This document shows positions 23,779 to 35,900 of a stretch of 64,000 nt of DNA, one piece after another. The position numbers and the translations under genes were made by a program. The notes beneath the pieces are model-generated. The model worked only from the letters and a program-made list of their open reading frames with translations, was not told where the DNA came from and searched no databases. This DNA is from Saccopteryx bilineata (Eukaryota > Chordata > Mammalia > Chiroptera > Emballonuridae), in assembly GCF_036850765.1 (NCBI RefSeq), contig NC_089495.1:26938875-27002874 (forward strand), given 5' to 3'. Each line of letters starts with the position of its first letter. The stretch's first letter is position 1.

Positions 23779-24100
23779 CCTAGCTTGCACCCGGCGGGCA
23801 AGTAAAAAACACACACTGGGCTCCAAAACCCACTCACATTCAGTGCTCACAAAGCTACTGACTTATCCGAGTTTCCTAGAATCAAAGATCTCTACCTCAC
23901 CAGCCTTATTCACCTCTGTTTCCCATCTCCTTCCTTCCCCTTGCACAAACTCTGCACAAACTGGCTTCCCACTCAACACTCCACCATCTTGGCTGCTTCT
24001 GCTGGCCTCCTCCACATGGCCTTTCTCTGCTCTCCTCTCTGCTCTCTGCTCTAATGCTAATCTCAGGAACCAAGTGAGCAAGCTCCCGTTCTGCCCCCAT

Positions 24101-24106
24101 TTTATA
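24101..24106 (-). promoter_or_regulatory. TATA box of the solo LTR
   Basis: TATAAA on the minus strand, set in 'aatataaaatgggggcag', about 265 bp from the U3 start. This places the transcription start near 24075 and divides U3 from R. Confidence 0.5.
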
Positions 24107-24550
24107 TTGTAGAAATCCAAACCTTTAATCCAATATACAAAATAGGGAAGTCTCTAATACAAAGTCACTTATCTGGGGCATGATGGGATTGCACCACCCC
24201 ACATCAAAAAGGGTGGGAAAGGCTTAGTCCTAAAACCAAGCTCCAGGCTATAAGGATTCTGCCTGCCCACAGCCCACAGAGACACACATTAATACCACCT
24301 GGGCAACAGCTTCCACGTGGGCAGCGCCATCTTTAACAAAGTGAGCATACTATATTTTATCTGCCCAACAAGGACATACTTTAAAAATCATATTATATAC
24401 ATTATGTAATTATAAGATAAATAATATTATAAAAAACTGAAAGACAAAAGGCAATATGTGGGCTCATTTGAACAACATTTTATGAAGTCATGTTATAATT
24501 TCACATACAACTCAGGTCATTGGGGAGGACACTGGCTCTCAGAGAACTGC

Positions 24551-24633
24551 AATTCATTTCAGTCCCCTTCCTACAGAGGGAGCTTCGATTGATTTGCCAA
24601 GTCACCCTTAGATGTCACTTTCTTTCTGGAGCA
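24551..24633 (+). repeat. Direct repeat, copy 2 (83 bp)
   Basis: Partner of 20046-20128, same orientation, about 90% identical. It lies just beyond the Tigger/LTR block, so the two copies flank that block at 4.5 kb spacing. Confidence 0.85.
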
Positions 24634-26379
24634 CACTGCACAAGGGTTTCCTTGATTTCCACCCTTTAGTCCTCTTTAGTTATGATTTGTGGAAATACAA
24701 AACCATCCCCTCATATTTCTACTCATTTCCAAGGGCTCATATATTCCTGATTCAGCACATAAATTGATGGATGATAGCATTTTCAGCCATCTTCACCACA
24801 GGTCAAATGCTCCATTCTTTTAGCAATTTTCATAAAATATCTACTTATGCCAAGCAATTTATGAGAGTGCATTGAATTCACTAAAAATAGGGGTATGTCA
24901 GGGGTTACACTGATAAGTTAGTTACACTACCTTGTACTTGAACTTCTGCCACTTCACTTGGCCTTCATATTCCCTACTCTTCACTTCCCCACTCCTGCCC
25001 CCTCCTCTCTTCCTGGTGCCCTGGTGCCATTTGGTAACTAGGCTCTGCCTAGGGGTCATACTCTACCTCAAGGATCAACAAATACAGCTATATATGTGAA
25101 AGTTTTTATAGTAATAATTCATTCTCAAAAAATTACATATATCTGCATAGATGAAGAACAGCATAAGAGTATACCAAAATATTAATATCAGTTAAATTTT
25201 GGTGGGATATTTAAAACTGATTTTATATTTCTTATTTATTCTGTAATTTCTAAACTTCCAAGAGATGAAGAAATGCTACTTTTTCATTATAAAGAAAAAA
25301 GGTTCGTAACTGGAATTGTTTGTCTCATAATACGGTGATTTATCCAAAATTACACTCTAGATCATAATTTGGAGAATTATTTTAGAAGTACTGGTACCAG
25401 GGGGCCTTTCTAACTATAGAATTTTAGGATTCAAGGGTTATTGTTAAGATAATGTTATTGTTAAAATGGTGTAATGAAAATGAGAGTGCTTTGAAAAGTA
25501 AGAATCTCCATAAAAAATGCTATTATTTTGATGCTTTGTAGTGCAATGATAAGTACAATTGGTGCTACTGCATAGAATATGAATGGATAGAGTAAGATGG
25601 AACAGAAGTTTCAGTGTAAACAGATGCTATAGTCATTCAAATACTAAAATTTATCTTTGAAAAGAAATCTTTATCTCTCCTTTATTTCTTCCTTCCCATT
25701 CTTCCTTATCTCTTCTTCTTTTACCTTAGGGTTACATGAATAAGAGAAGGGGTCATTAAAGTTTCATCTCATCATTTTTTATGATAAATCTAAAAATACG
25801 TAATCACCTATTGTTCTAAGATGTTTTATTTATATCTATCACAACAGAGATATTTAATCTTCTGTTATGTCTTCCAGAGTTTCTAATATAATCACTTAAT
25901 TGTGCATAGTAAATAAAAGGCAAATTGATTCATGAATAGAGATTAGGAAAAGCAGAATATATAGGTAACAAGATTAATAAATATTTTGGTTTAGAAAAGC
26001 AGCTCTTAAAATAGGCCCAGAAAAGATTAAAATCAAACAAATTTATACTCTTTACTGTTGAACTTAAAAGTATTAGGAAACCATTTTAATCATGATGGGC
26101 TCTTGTTTGTTCAGTTTTGTTTTTTATACTTCTCTAAGAAATTTTAAACAGGTTAGAATGTAAGAAATATCAAAGAAAAAATAATCCTTAAAAATCGCTA
26201 GGTCCCTGTCATCATTTTCAAGGAATGTCACTTATGAATATAAAACATACTTTCAGCTCCATGAAACCTCAACATTAAGATTATTGCACATTTTATTAGC
26301 CTTTCCCAGGCTCTGAAACTAGAAATTCATCTGCCTCTAACCTTTCCACCCAAGTCGACTTCATACATAAGTAAAGAGC
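24634..26379. other. Unique sequence; weak old L1-like wording near 25.1-25.3 kb
   Basis: No gene. 'gtataccaaaatattaat' and the following 'ggtgggatatttaaaactg' resemble the 3' end of very old L1/HAL1-type repeats, but too weakly to call. Confidence 0.3.
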
Positions 26380-27200
26380 AAGATGAAATTACAGGGAGCT
26401 GTAAAGAAATGGAAGTTCTCCGCTTTCTTCTTTCAAAACCAATATTAAAATATATGATGTGCAATTGTCAAACTAAAAAATTGCCAGATGATTCATAAGA
26501 AATGAGTGGCCAGCAGGCTAGCCTGCCTGCTCCCTTGCATTTCTGGTTTTTAACGGGTCTTTGGGAAGGAAGGTGGTGACTTCCCATAGCAGTGAGAGTA
26601 GGGACTGGCGGGCAAAGGGGGAGGAGAATGGCCAGATGCTGAACACAATTGGAAGATAATGCTACTTGGCACAGCATGTGCAGACGTTAAATTTTTTAGT
26701 AAACAGCTTGTAAAGAAACCCCAAAGGACTCAATTTTTTCCTCCTCCAGTTTCTTATCTCTCCCACCTGCCTCCATCTTATTATCTCCCCGAGGAGAAAC
26801 AAGCATACCTGTCAGGCATCCTTTTAACTTGTCAGGGACTTAACTCTAGCTGCAGCAGCCAGATATTACAGCTAAATGGATTTACACATTTGAGAGTGAA
26901 TATCTGCTTCTGTTCACTGAGCCATGGCACCGAGGTCTCATTTGTTGCTTACATGTCACAGCAGCATTGATTATCGTAACCAGTCTGTGAGCATGTGATT
27001 CTGCCCCATCTGATACGGTCAGCAGGAACTGCTTCTTCCTGAAAGGTCCTGAGCCAGCATTTTCTTTACATATGTGATAAGGATGCAGTATGAACTTGGA
27101 AAGAGAGCAAAGGAGAGCTGAAATCTTATTCCAATTCTTCAGAAACTCTAACACGACTTTTATGAACATCATGGTGAATGATGTTTGAGAGTTATTTCAC
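26380..27200. other. Repeat-free block, candidate conserved non-coding DNA
   Basis: About 800 bp of balanced, complex sequence without any repeat or low-complexity stretch that I recognise, which stands out in this repeat-dense window. Frames of 69-103 codons on both strands are present but mutually overlapping, with no domain recognised. It contains a CACCTG E-box in 'tcccacctgcctccatc' and AT-rich homeobox-like words. Function is unknown; this is a suggestion only. Confidence 0.3.
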
Positions 27201-27354
27201 ATCCCAATTGCCTTATATTGGGAACATTTATTGACTTCTCTAGTCATTCAGCAGACATTTATTGAGATTGTTTTTAAAGTTCTAGCAACTCTCCCTTAAG
27301 GCCTTGAGTCTAATGAACATGAAAACTGTACTGAGCATATTCATATGAATAATG

Positions 27355-27431
27355 GATATAGATATAGATGATCAGATGTATAGTTTGATATAGATAGATA
27401 TATAGATATATAGATAGATATAGATATAGAT
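27355..27431. repeat. (GATATA/TAGA)n microsatellite
   Basis: Irregular array of 'atagat' and 'atatagat' words, interrupted near 27370-27390. Confidence 0.85.
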
Positions 27432-28160
27432 CCCATGGAAAGAGGGAAAGGGGTTACTCTGCTAGAATTGGGCATTGTCAGGATAAATGCTGAAAGTGCT
27501 CACTGCATGAAGATCTAATAATCTTAACAGGAGAGACAGTTTAGGTATATTGTGGTAAATGACCAATGCCAGCATCAGAACAATGGAATGAGAAGGTGTA
27601 GATAGGGATAGTCATTTAAACTATGTTTATTAGTTGAGAAAATCACTTCAATAGAAAATAAAGTTAATGTGCATCTTATTATGGACACATTTATTAAATA
27701 TCAGTCTGAGGAATGATTTGAAAGAAATACCATGTGGCATTAATTAAAGCATTTTTGACCTAGTCACTGAGGGAAGACATAAACAACTTCTATCTAAATA
27801 AACTAAAGAAGTAGTGTGAAAACAGAAATGTAATGCCATGAGTGATTAAAAAATGGAAGTCCAAGCCCCCACTGTTTGTGGTTTAATAAGTAACTTACAC
27901 AGCGAGGACAGAGCCCTTCTTCTTTCCAGTATAGTGACTGCCGAAGTGAGATTTGACATCAGAAACCAGGACAGTACTGGAGATGACCCACAGAATGATA
28001 ACAAACCCCAAAGTCAACTTCCGAATCAGCTGAGAGCAAAAAACTCAACAGCAAGTGGAGGAATTACAGAGTTAGCAAGAGTAGAGACCCACTGGGTAGA
28101 GAAGACTTCGAAAGAGGTCATAATTGACAGCAGCAACATGTGTCAGCTCTCTTGCTATAA

Positions 28161-28336
28161 AGGAGGGTTTGCCAACCCTGGCTACACAGTAGAATCACTT
28201 CAAGAACTTTTTAAAAAATACTGATGCCTGAACCCTATTCTCGGGGATACAGATTCAATTGGTCTAGGATGAAATCCTGTCATCAGTGATTAGAATCCTC
28301 AAGGTTCTAATGTACAGGTAGGGTTAAGGAATACTT
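28161..28336 (+). mobile_element. MER5A-like hAT MITE
   Basis: Left end 'gccaaccctggctacacag' with 'tagaatcactt', the middle 'aaaatactgatgcctg' and 'ttcaattggtctagg', and the right end 'gttctaatgtacaggtaggg' follow the MER5A layout. This ancient element supplies the last ~20 codons of the 123-codon frame at 27853-28224, an argument against that frame being a gene. Confidence 0.8.
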
Positions 28337-28830
28337 ACATAAAGAAAAAGAGGCACTGGGTAGGCTGGATCAAGCAGTTGAGCTGTGGGCCCTGGAGCCA
28401 AAGACTAAGTCTACGACGATCCACACCACACACTTGAAGGCACTCCTCAGTACTGCAGTGGCTTGAAAAATGGAATTTACACATAAAAGATCAAACAGAT
28501 ACACTTAATTTGTCTGCAGACAGCATATCAGCTAAAAGAAAATTTTATTTGCCCTAGAAATCAAAACATCTTTGACGATATATAATGTAAAAATAATAAA
28601 TGTTAATATATAATGAGTATATATACCTATAGTGAATGGTATTAATACATTCTTAGTAGACTGATCAAGAAATTGCCTATATCGTTACAGTGAAGCTGAA
28701 ATATTCTGATAGCTGGGAACAATTTCAAAATAATTTTTAAAGGCATATAATTTTTACTTTCTGAGAAAGGAAAGAGAAAAAGTTTTAGACACAGGGTGCA
28801 GATGTTTAATACTGAGGGTTTGGATGATTG
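28337..28830. other. Unique sequence, nothing recognised
   Basis: No gene or clear repeat. Confidence 0.35.
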
Positions 28831-28844
28831 AAGAAAATATTTAA

Positions 28845-29066
28845 GGTCCCGGCCAGGTTGCTCAGTGGATAAAATGTCCACCCAGCACATCAGAGGTGGC
28901 AGGTTTGACCCCATTCAGGGCATGGAAGATAAGCAATCAAAGAGTGCACAACAAAATGAAACTAAGTGAAATGAGTTGATACTTCTCTCCCTCTCTCTCT
29001 CTTTCTCACTCTTTCTCTCTCTCTCTCACTCTCTCTCTCTCCCAAGTCAATGGGAAAAAATTTTTA
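28845..29066 (+). mobile_element. Older VES-type SINE, + strand, with TSD
   Basis: Head 'ggtcccggccaggttgctc', B-box-like 'aggtttgaccccattc', 'gagttgatacttctctcc', long CT block, then 'caagtcaatgggaaaaaa'. Flanked by 'aagaaaatatttaa' (28831-28844) and 'aagaatatatttaa' (29067-29080), 13 of 14 identical. Confidence 0.85.
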
Positions 29067-29689
29067 AAGAATATATTTAATAGTTTGTTTTTATTTCCCC
29101 TTCTATTGTAAATAATCTCTTTTCACTATTTATTTAAAACCTGTATGTGCTTTAAGGAAATGCCTCACCCCTTGTGGGAAACACTAAAACTATTAACAAA
29201 TATACAATGGAATTCTTCTGTAGGACTAAGTAAAAAGTTTTTTACATCAATTTATTTTATAATTATCAAGAATTAAAAATTATTGAGCATCCTCTGCTCA
29301 TGTATCACATATAATAAATTTTTTTTTCTGTTCTTTGATCTTTAAAGATATTTAAATAACTTCTAAAAGATGACTGGATATTGAATCCAAATCAAGCTCA
29401 GATTTGGAAATGTTACAATAAAGAAAACTTCAATACCTGTGGTGGCAGTTATGTCTGATTCTTATGTCATGTATTACCTTCATAATGTCTATGGGAAGTT
29501 TACATGGACTTTCATGTTCCTATTTCAAGGGGAGAGAAACAATGGGGATGGAAATCTGAGTGACCTTCCAAAAAATGTATAATGGGTCAAGAATAAAACA
29601 TTAACACATGGGCTTTTATGTGACTGTCAATGCTGGATTTAGGTGACTATTAGATCACAGGAGAATCTATCAAGGCAGCCATCCAGAAT

Positions 29690-29880
29690 GAAATCTATCT
29701 CCCAGTTTCTCTACTCATCATCTGGGTGACTTAACCACATTGTTGAACTTCAAGATCTTCATCTCTAACATTGAGATAGTACCCACTTTTTTTTACCATT
29801 GGTGTGTAGTTTTAGTGAGATTGATATGTTAGTTCTGAGTATATTATAAGTGCTTAATAAATGGAAGTTATTCTCAGCCT
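29690..29880 (+). repeat. MIR-type SINE remnant, + strand
   Basis: The order 'catctgggtgacttaacc', 'cttcatctctaac', 'attgagatagtaccc', 'agtgcttaataaatgg' follows the MIR core and tail. Edges are approximate. Confidence 0.6.
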
Positions 29881-30010
29881 TAATTATAGTTTTGTTGTCA
29901 ACAGGATGTAATTCATGTCCAAATAAACAGTGTCCTGGATCAGAATTAGTATAACACCATTACAGTGTATCAACAGAATAAGCTATGTGAGGATAGGCAC
30001 TGTAATTATT

Positions 30011-30354
30011 ATTATTATTATTATTTTACAGAGACAGAGAGAGTCAGAGAGAGGGATAGGATAGATAGGGACAGACAGATAGGAATGGAGAGAGATGAGA
30101 AACATCAATCATAAGTTTTTCGTTGTGACACCTTAGTTGTTCATTGATTGCTTTCTCATATGTGCCTTGACTGTGGGCCTTCAGCAGACCAAGTAACCCC
30201 TTACTCGAGCCAGTGACCTTGGGCTCAAGCTGGTGAGCTTTTTTGCTCAAACCAGATGAGCCTGCACTCAAGCTGGCGATCTCGGGGTCTCGAACCTGGG
30301 TCCTCTGCATCCCAGTCTGATGCTCTATCTACTGCACCACCGCCTGGTCAGGCC
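30011..30354 (-). mobile_element. Rhin-1-like SINE, minus strand, exact 13-bp TSD
   Basis: Minus-strand copy ending with the head 'gcctgaccaggcggtggtg' at its high-coordinate side and an expanded ATT run at the tail side. Flanked by exact 'cactgtaattatt' at 29998-30010 and 30355-30367. It landed at the border between the VES SINE tail and that SINE's own left duplication. Confidence 0.9.
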
Positions 30355-30367
30355 CACTGTAATTATT

Positions 30368-31088
30368 TTGTAAGTGTATTTTTCGAAAGTTAAAAGCAGG
30401 GAGACAGCCTGACCAGGCGGTGGTGCAGTAGATAGAGTGTTGACTGGGATGCGGAAAGATCCAGGTTCAAGACCCCAAGGTCGCCAGCTTGAGCGCGGGC
30501 TCATCTGGTTTGAGCCAGAAGCTCACCAGCTTGGACCCAAGGTCGCTGGCTCCAGCAAGGGGTTACTCAGTCTGCTGAAGGCCCACGGTCAAGGCACATA
30601 TGAGAAAGCAATCAATGAACAACTAAGAAGTCGCAACGCGCAATGAGAAACTAATGATTGATGCTTCTCATCTCTCTCCATTCCTGTCTGTCTATCCCTG
30701 TCTATCTCTGCCTCTGTAAAAAAAAAAAAAAAAAAAAAAAAAAGGCAGGGAGGTAGTCAGACAGACTCACACATGGGCCCAACCTGGATCCACCTGGCAT
30801 GCTCACCAGGGGGTGATGCTCTGCCCATCTGGGGCCATTGTTCTGTTGCAGTCAGCTGGAGTCATTCTAGTGCCTGAGGCAGAGGCCATGGAGCCGTCCT
30901 CAGTGCCTAGGCCAACTTTGCTCCAGTGGAGCCTTGGCTGTGGGAGGGAAAGAGAGATAGAGAGGAAGGAAAGGGGGAGGGGTGGAAAAGCAGATGGGCG
31001 CCTCTCCTGTGTGCCCTGACCAGGAATCGAACCTGGGACTCCCACACGCCAGGCAGATGCTCTACCGCTGAGCCAGCTGGCCAGGGCC
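30368..31088 (-). mobile_element. VES-type SINE, minus strand, split by another SINE
   Basis: The main part lies at 30744-31088, with its head 'ggccctggccagctggctc' at the high end. Its tail ('gtatttttcgaaagttaaaa') lies at 30375-30406, separated by the inserted Rhin-1-like element. The outer duplication is 'cactataattttt' at 31091 against 'cactgtaattatt' at 29998. This is the oldest of the three SINEs in the nest. Confidence 0.88.
30407..30743 (+). mobile_element. Rhin-1-like SINE, + strand, inside the VES SINE
   Basis: Head 'gcctgaccaggcggtggtg', 'cttgagcgcgggctcatctg', 'caaggcacatatgagaaag', and a ~25-base poly(A) at 30718-30743. The flanking 'aaaagcagggaga' and 'aaaaggcagggagg' are an imperfect TSD made of VES tail sequence. 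Its low divergence and long pure poly(A) suggest a young insertion. Confidence 0.9.
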
Positions 31089-31279
31089 AGCACTATAATT
31101 TTTTTGTTGTGAATTATAACATGTTCATTGCTGGAGTGGGCTATTCTTACAGTTCCATATAACCTCATTTGGAAGTAGGAATATGAAAAAAAAGGAGGAA
31201 AAGGCTGTTACTGCTCTCTCCTGGAAATAGAGAGCATGGTGATGGTCTAGGAATGGGAAGCTTGGGGAGAGGAGCAGAA

Positions 31280-31450
31280 TCAGAGATGCCAGTGCTAGAA
31301 GGTTTCTTAAACATCTAGTGCAAACATCTTTTTCTTAACAGATGAGATCTGAAATTGAGAAAAAAGATTTACCTAAAATCCTTCTGCTAGATTATGTCTT
31401 GACAGGGTTAGAACCCATAGTTCCAGATTCCTCATTATTCTTTCAACTGA
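31280..31450. repeat. Possible MIR-type remnant
   Basis: 'cttaacagatgagatctga' and 'tagaacccatagttccagatt' resemble a reversed MIR, but the match is weak. Confidence 0.35.
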
Positions 31451-31974
31451 ATCATTCTTCCTTTTTTATAATTTTTGTCTATTAGTATTTCTAAGTTACA
31501 TTAGTTACAATGTTGCAGCTTTAGTTTCTATGGCTTACCCTGCAAAACTTTATATATACTATCTAGCCTATGAAAACTTAAGGCAATCAGTTGATCACCA
31601 CAAAAGGCCCTGAGATGACAGGATCAAACCAATCTCACCAAAAGAAATCTGAAATGGAGAGACCATGAGAAACCTTGGCATGAAGCTTCTGGGTCATCTT
31701 TTAATCATATTTCCAATGAAAGTACATTATACTTTTCCATAAGTTAGCCAGGTATGCTCAGAGATTTTAATATGCTTATTCTCTATCCAACACTGAAGAT
31801 ATGAGATAATAACTTTGATTTAATGTAAAAATGGGAAATAGGAAATATAGAACCACAAATCAAGTACATACCATCTATTTTGAAAATGAAGCAAATTTTA
31901 ATATCCTTTGATAATAACAGCTTATGAATTAACTTTAAATTAAGTATAAATCCAATATTATTTGTTTCTCAATT
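31451..31974. other. Unique sequence, nothing recognised
   Basis: No gene or clear repeat. Confidence 0.35.
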
Positions 31975-32110
31975 CCTGAGAGGTAAGCAGTGCTATCTTC
32001 ATCAGAGAGGCTGAGTGATTTATCCAAAGTGACACAGCTCCAAGTCAGAATCCAGGACCTGAAGAGTGGTTTGAGTTCCATCATGGTGTTCTTTCTAACA
32101 CAGTACTAAT
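31975..32110 (-). repeat. MIR-type SINE remnant, minus strand
   Basis: 'gaggctgagtgatttatcc', 'aaagtgacacagctcc' and 'caagtcagaatccaggacc' follow the reversed MIR core. Confidence 0.6.
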
Positions 32111-32673
32111 TGCTCCCAACTTATTTGAAATACGTTCCTTTCTGAACTAAGAGGTAAATAAAAGAAACTGCAATACGTGTAGCACATTGAGGCCTAAAGA
32201 AATGATTTCTTGTAGCACTTTCAACATAAACTGTATAGACTGAGTACAAAAGCAAAATCACAACAGGAAAAATAATCTTAAAAGGTCAACTGATTTGAGA
32301 GGGCAGCCAGGAAGTCATCTCAATTTTAGTGTGTTCTTGATATATGGAGCTAAACACAATCTGAAAAGACTAACCCAATATCTTTCTGATCCAGAGTTGA
32401 CCCAAACATAATCCTAACTTGCAAAAGAAGGAAAGAAGAAGGTGAAGGTTTGAGGCCATCAATCTCATAGCATATTACAGATGGAAAACGTCAACAAGCT
32501 AGCAAAGAAAAAAAAAGGATTGCTGACCAAAAGTGAAGGAAAACTAACAGGCAGTAATATTTTATATGCACATAAAAAAGGAGTCTGAGTTAAGCATAAT
32601 AAAGATCTTTTTCATTGGCAAAAATTCTCTGTATATAAACTGCTTATGTATACACACACATACATGCATACAT
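32111..32673. other. Unique sequence, nothing recognised
   Basis: No gene or clear repeat. Confidence 0.35.
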
Positions 32674-32932
32674 GGTAATATCATATTTTTTTTTATAATT
32701 TTATTTTTTTAATGGGGTGACATCAATAAATCAGGATACATATATTCAAAGATAACAAGTCCAGGTTATCTTGTCGTTCAATTATGTTGCATACCCACCA
32801 CCCAAAGTCAGATTGTCCTCCGTCACCCTCTATCTTGTTCTCTCTGTGCCCCTCCCCCTCCCCCTTTCCCTCTCTCATTCCCCCCTCCCCCCGTAACCAC
32901 CACACTCTTATCAATGTCTCTTAGTTTCACTA

Positions 32933-35900
32933 TTATGTCCCACCTACGTATGGAATAATACAGTTCCTGTTTTTTTCTGATTTACTTATTTCGCTTCGTA
33001 TCATGTTATCAAGATCCCACCATTTTGCTGTAAATGTTCCGATGTCATCATTTCTTATGGCTGAGTAGTATTCCATAGTGTATATGTGCCACATCTTCTT
33101 TATCCAGTCATCTATTGATGGGCTTTTTGGTTGTTTCCATGTCCTGGCCACTGTGAACAATGCTGCAATAAACATGGGACTGCATGTGTCTTTACGTATC
33201 AATGTTTCTGAGTTTTGGGGATATATACCCAGTAGAGGAATTGCTGGGTCATAAGGTAGTTCTATTTTCAGTTTTTTGAGGAACCACCATGCTTTCTTCC
33301 ATAATGGTTGTACTACTTTACATTCCCACCAACAGTGGATGAGGGTTCCTTTTTCTCCACAGCCTCTCCAACATTTGCTATTACCTGACTTGCTAATAAC
33401 AGCTAATTGAACAGGTGTGAGGTGGTATCTCATTGCCGTTTTGATTTGCATTTCTCTAATAGCTAAAGAAGATGAGCATCTTTTCATATATCTGTTGGCC
33501 ATTTGTATTTCTTCCTGGGAGAAGTGTCTATTCATATCCTCTTCCCATTTTTTTATTGGATTGTTTGTTTGTTTGTTGTTGAGTTTTATGAGTTCTTTGT
33601 ATATTTTGGATATTAAGCCCTTATCTGAGCTGTTGTTTGAAAATATCATTTCCCATTTAGTTGGCTTTCTGTTTATTTTGTTATCAGTTTCTCTTGCTGA
33701 GCAAAAACTTCTTAGTCTGATGTAGTTCCATTCATTAATTTTTGCCTTCACTTCTCTTGCCATTGGAGTCAAATTCATAAAATGCTCTTTAAAACCCAGG
33801 TCCATGAGTTGAGTACCTATGTCTTCTTCTATGTACTTTATTGTTTCAGGTCTTATGTTTAGATCTTTGATCCATTTTGAGTTAATTTTTGTACAGGGGG
33901 AGAGACTGTAGTCCAGTTTCATTCTTTTGCATGTGGCTTTCCAGTTTTCCCAGCACCATTTATTGAAGAGGCTTTCTTTTCTCCATTGTGTGTTGTTGGC
34001 CCCTTTATCAAAAATTATTTGACTATATATATGTGGTTTTATTTCTGGACTTTCTATTCTGTTCCATTGGTCTGAGTGTCTATTTTTCTGCCAATACCAT
34101 GCTGTTTTGATTGTCGTGGCCCTATAATAGAGTTTGAAGTCAGGTATTGTTATGCCCCCAGCTTCATTCTTTTTCTTTAGGATTCCTTTGGCTATTCGGG
34201 GTTTTTTATAGTTCCATATAAATCTGATGATTTTTTGCTCTATTTCTTTAAAAAATGTCATTGGAAGTTTGATGGGAATTGCATTAAATTTGTTTATTGC
34301 TTTGGGTAATATAGCCATCTTGATTATATTTATTCTTCCTAGCGAAGAACAAGGTATATTCTTCCATCTCATTATATCTTTTTCAATTTCCCTTAACAAT
34401 GGTTTATAGTTTTCATTATATAAGTCCTTTACATTCTTTGTTATGTTTATTCCTAAGTATTTTATTTTTTTTGTTGCAGTCGTGAAGGGGATTATTCTTT
34501 TGAGTTCCTTCTCAGTTGTTTCATTGTCGGCATATAGAAAGGCTATTGACTTCTGTATGTTAATTTTGTATCCTGCGACCTTACTGTATTGGCTTATTGT
34601 TTCTAGTAGTCTTTTTGTGGATTCTTTGGGGTTTTCGATGTATAGGATCATATCATCTGCAAAAAGTGATACCTTTACTTCTTCTTTTCCGATATGGATG
34701 TCTTTTATTTCTTTGTCTTGTCTGATTGCTCTGGCTAGAACCTCTAGTACCACATTAAATAAGAGTGGAGAGAGTGGACAACCCTGTCTTGTTCCTGATT
34801 TAAGGGGGAAAGCTTTCAGTTTAGTGCCATTTAATATGATGTTAGCTGATGGTTTATCATATATGGCCTTTATCATGTTGAGATATTTTCCTTCTATACC
34901 CATTTTGTTGAGAGTCTTAAACATAAAATTGTGTTATATTTTATCGAAAGCCTTTTCTGCATCTATTGATAAGATCATGTGGTTTTTGTTCTTTGTTTTG
35001 TTGATATGGTGTATTACATTAACCGTTTTACGTATGTTGAACCATCCTTGAGATTCTGGGATGAATCCCACTTGATCATGATGTATTATTTTTTTAATAT
35101 GTTGTTGTATTCGATTTGCTAGTATTTTGTTTAGTATTTTAGCATCTGTATTCATTAGAGATATTGGTCTGTAGTTTTCATTTTTTGTGCCATCCTTGCC
35201 TGGTTTTGGTATGAGGGTTATGTTGGCCTCATAAAATGTGTTTGGAAGTATTGCTTCTTCTTCAATTTTTTGGAAGACTTTGAGTAGAATAGGAACCAAG
35301 TCTTCTTTGAATGTTTGATAAAATTCGCTGGTATAGCCGTCAGGGCCTGGACTTTTATTTTTGGGGAGCTTTTTAATGGTTTTTTCTATTTCTTCTCTAC
35401 TGATAGGTCTGTTTAGGCTTTCTGCTTCTTCTTGACTCAGTCTAGGAAGGTTGTATTTTTCTAGGAATTTATCCATTTCTTATAGGTTGTTGAATTTAGT
35501 GGCATAAAGTTTTTCATAGTATTCTACAATAATTCTTTGTATATCTACGGTGTCCGTGGTGATTTCTCCTCTTTCATTTTGGATTTTGTTTATATGAGTT
35601 CTTTCTCTTTTTTCCTTGGTAAGTCTTGCCAAGGGTTTGTCAATTTTGTTGATCTTTTCAAAGAACCAGCTCCTTGTTCTATTAATTTTTTCTATAGTTT
35701 TTCTGTTCTCTAATTCATTTATTTCTGCTCTGATTTTTATTATCTCCTTTCTTCGGCTGGTTTTGGGTTGTCTTTGTTCTTCTTTTTCTAGTTCCTTAAG
35801 GTGAGAAGTTAAGTGGTTCACTTGGGCTCTCTCTTGTTTGTTCATATATGCCTGAAGCGATATGAACTTCCCTCTTATCACTGCTTTTGCTGCATCCCAT

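Larger units (their letters stand above)
23647..24370 (-). mobile_element. Solo retroviral LTR (endogenous retrovirus), minus strand
   Basis: A 724-bp block starting TG and ending CA. Read on the minus strand it starts 'tgttgggcagataaaat', has a TATA-like box (24101-24106 on the + strand, reading TATAAA on the minus strand) and an ATTAAA polyadenylation signal (23773-23778). It closes with a C/T-rich U5-like part. No internal retroviral sequence lies on either side, so it is a solo LTR left by LTR-LTR recombination. The flanks do not match (tata against agga), so no target duplication is visible. Possibly ERV1-like by length and layout; this is not certain. Confidence 0.72.

Noticed and set aside
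23863..24120. 85-codon minus frame in the LTR as a retroviral protein
   Set aside because: No retroviral protein motif; it lies in the U3/R part of a solo LTR.
27853..28224. 123-codon + frame (MEVQAPTVCGLISNLHSED..) as a possible host gene or exon
   Set aside because: Its last ~20 codons are MER5A transposon sequence, there is no recognised domain, and no flanking exon or promoter was seen.
34443..35051. 202-codon + strand frame opposite L1 ORF2
   Set aside because: Antisense shadow of the reverse-transcriptase coding region; no independent motif.
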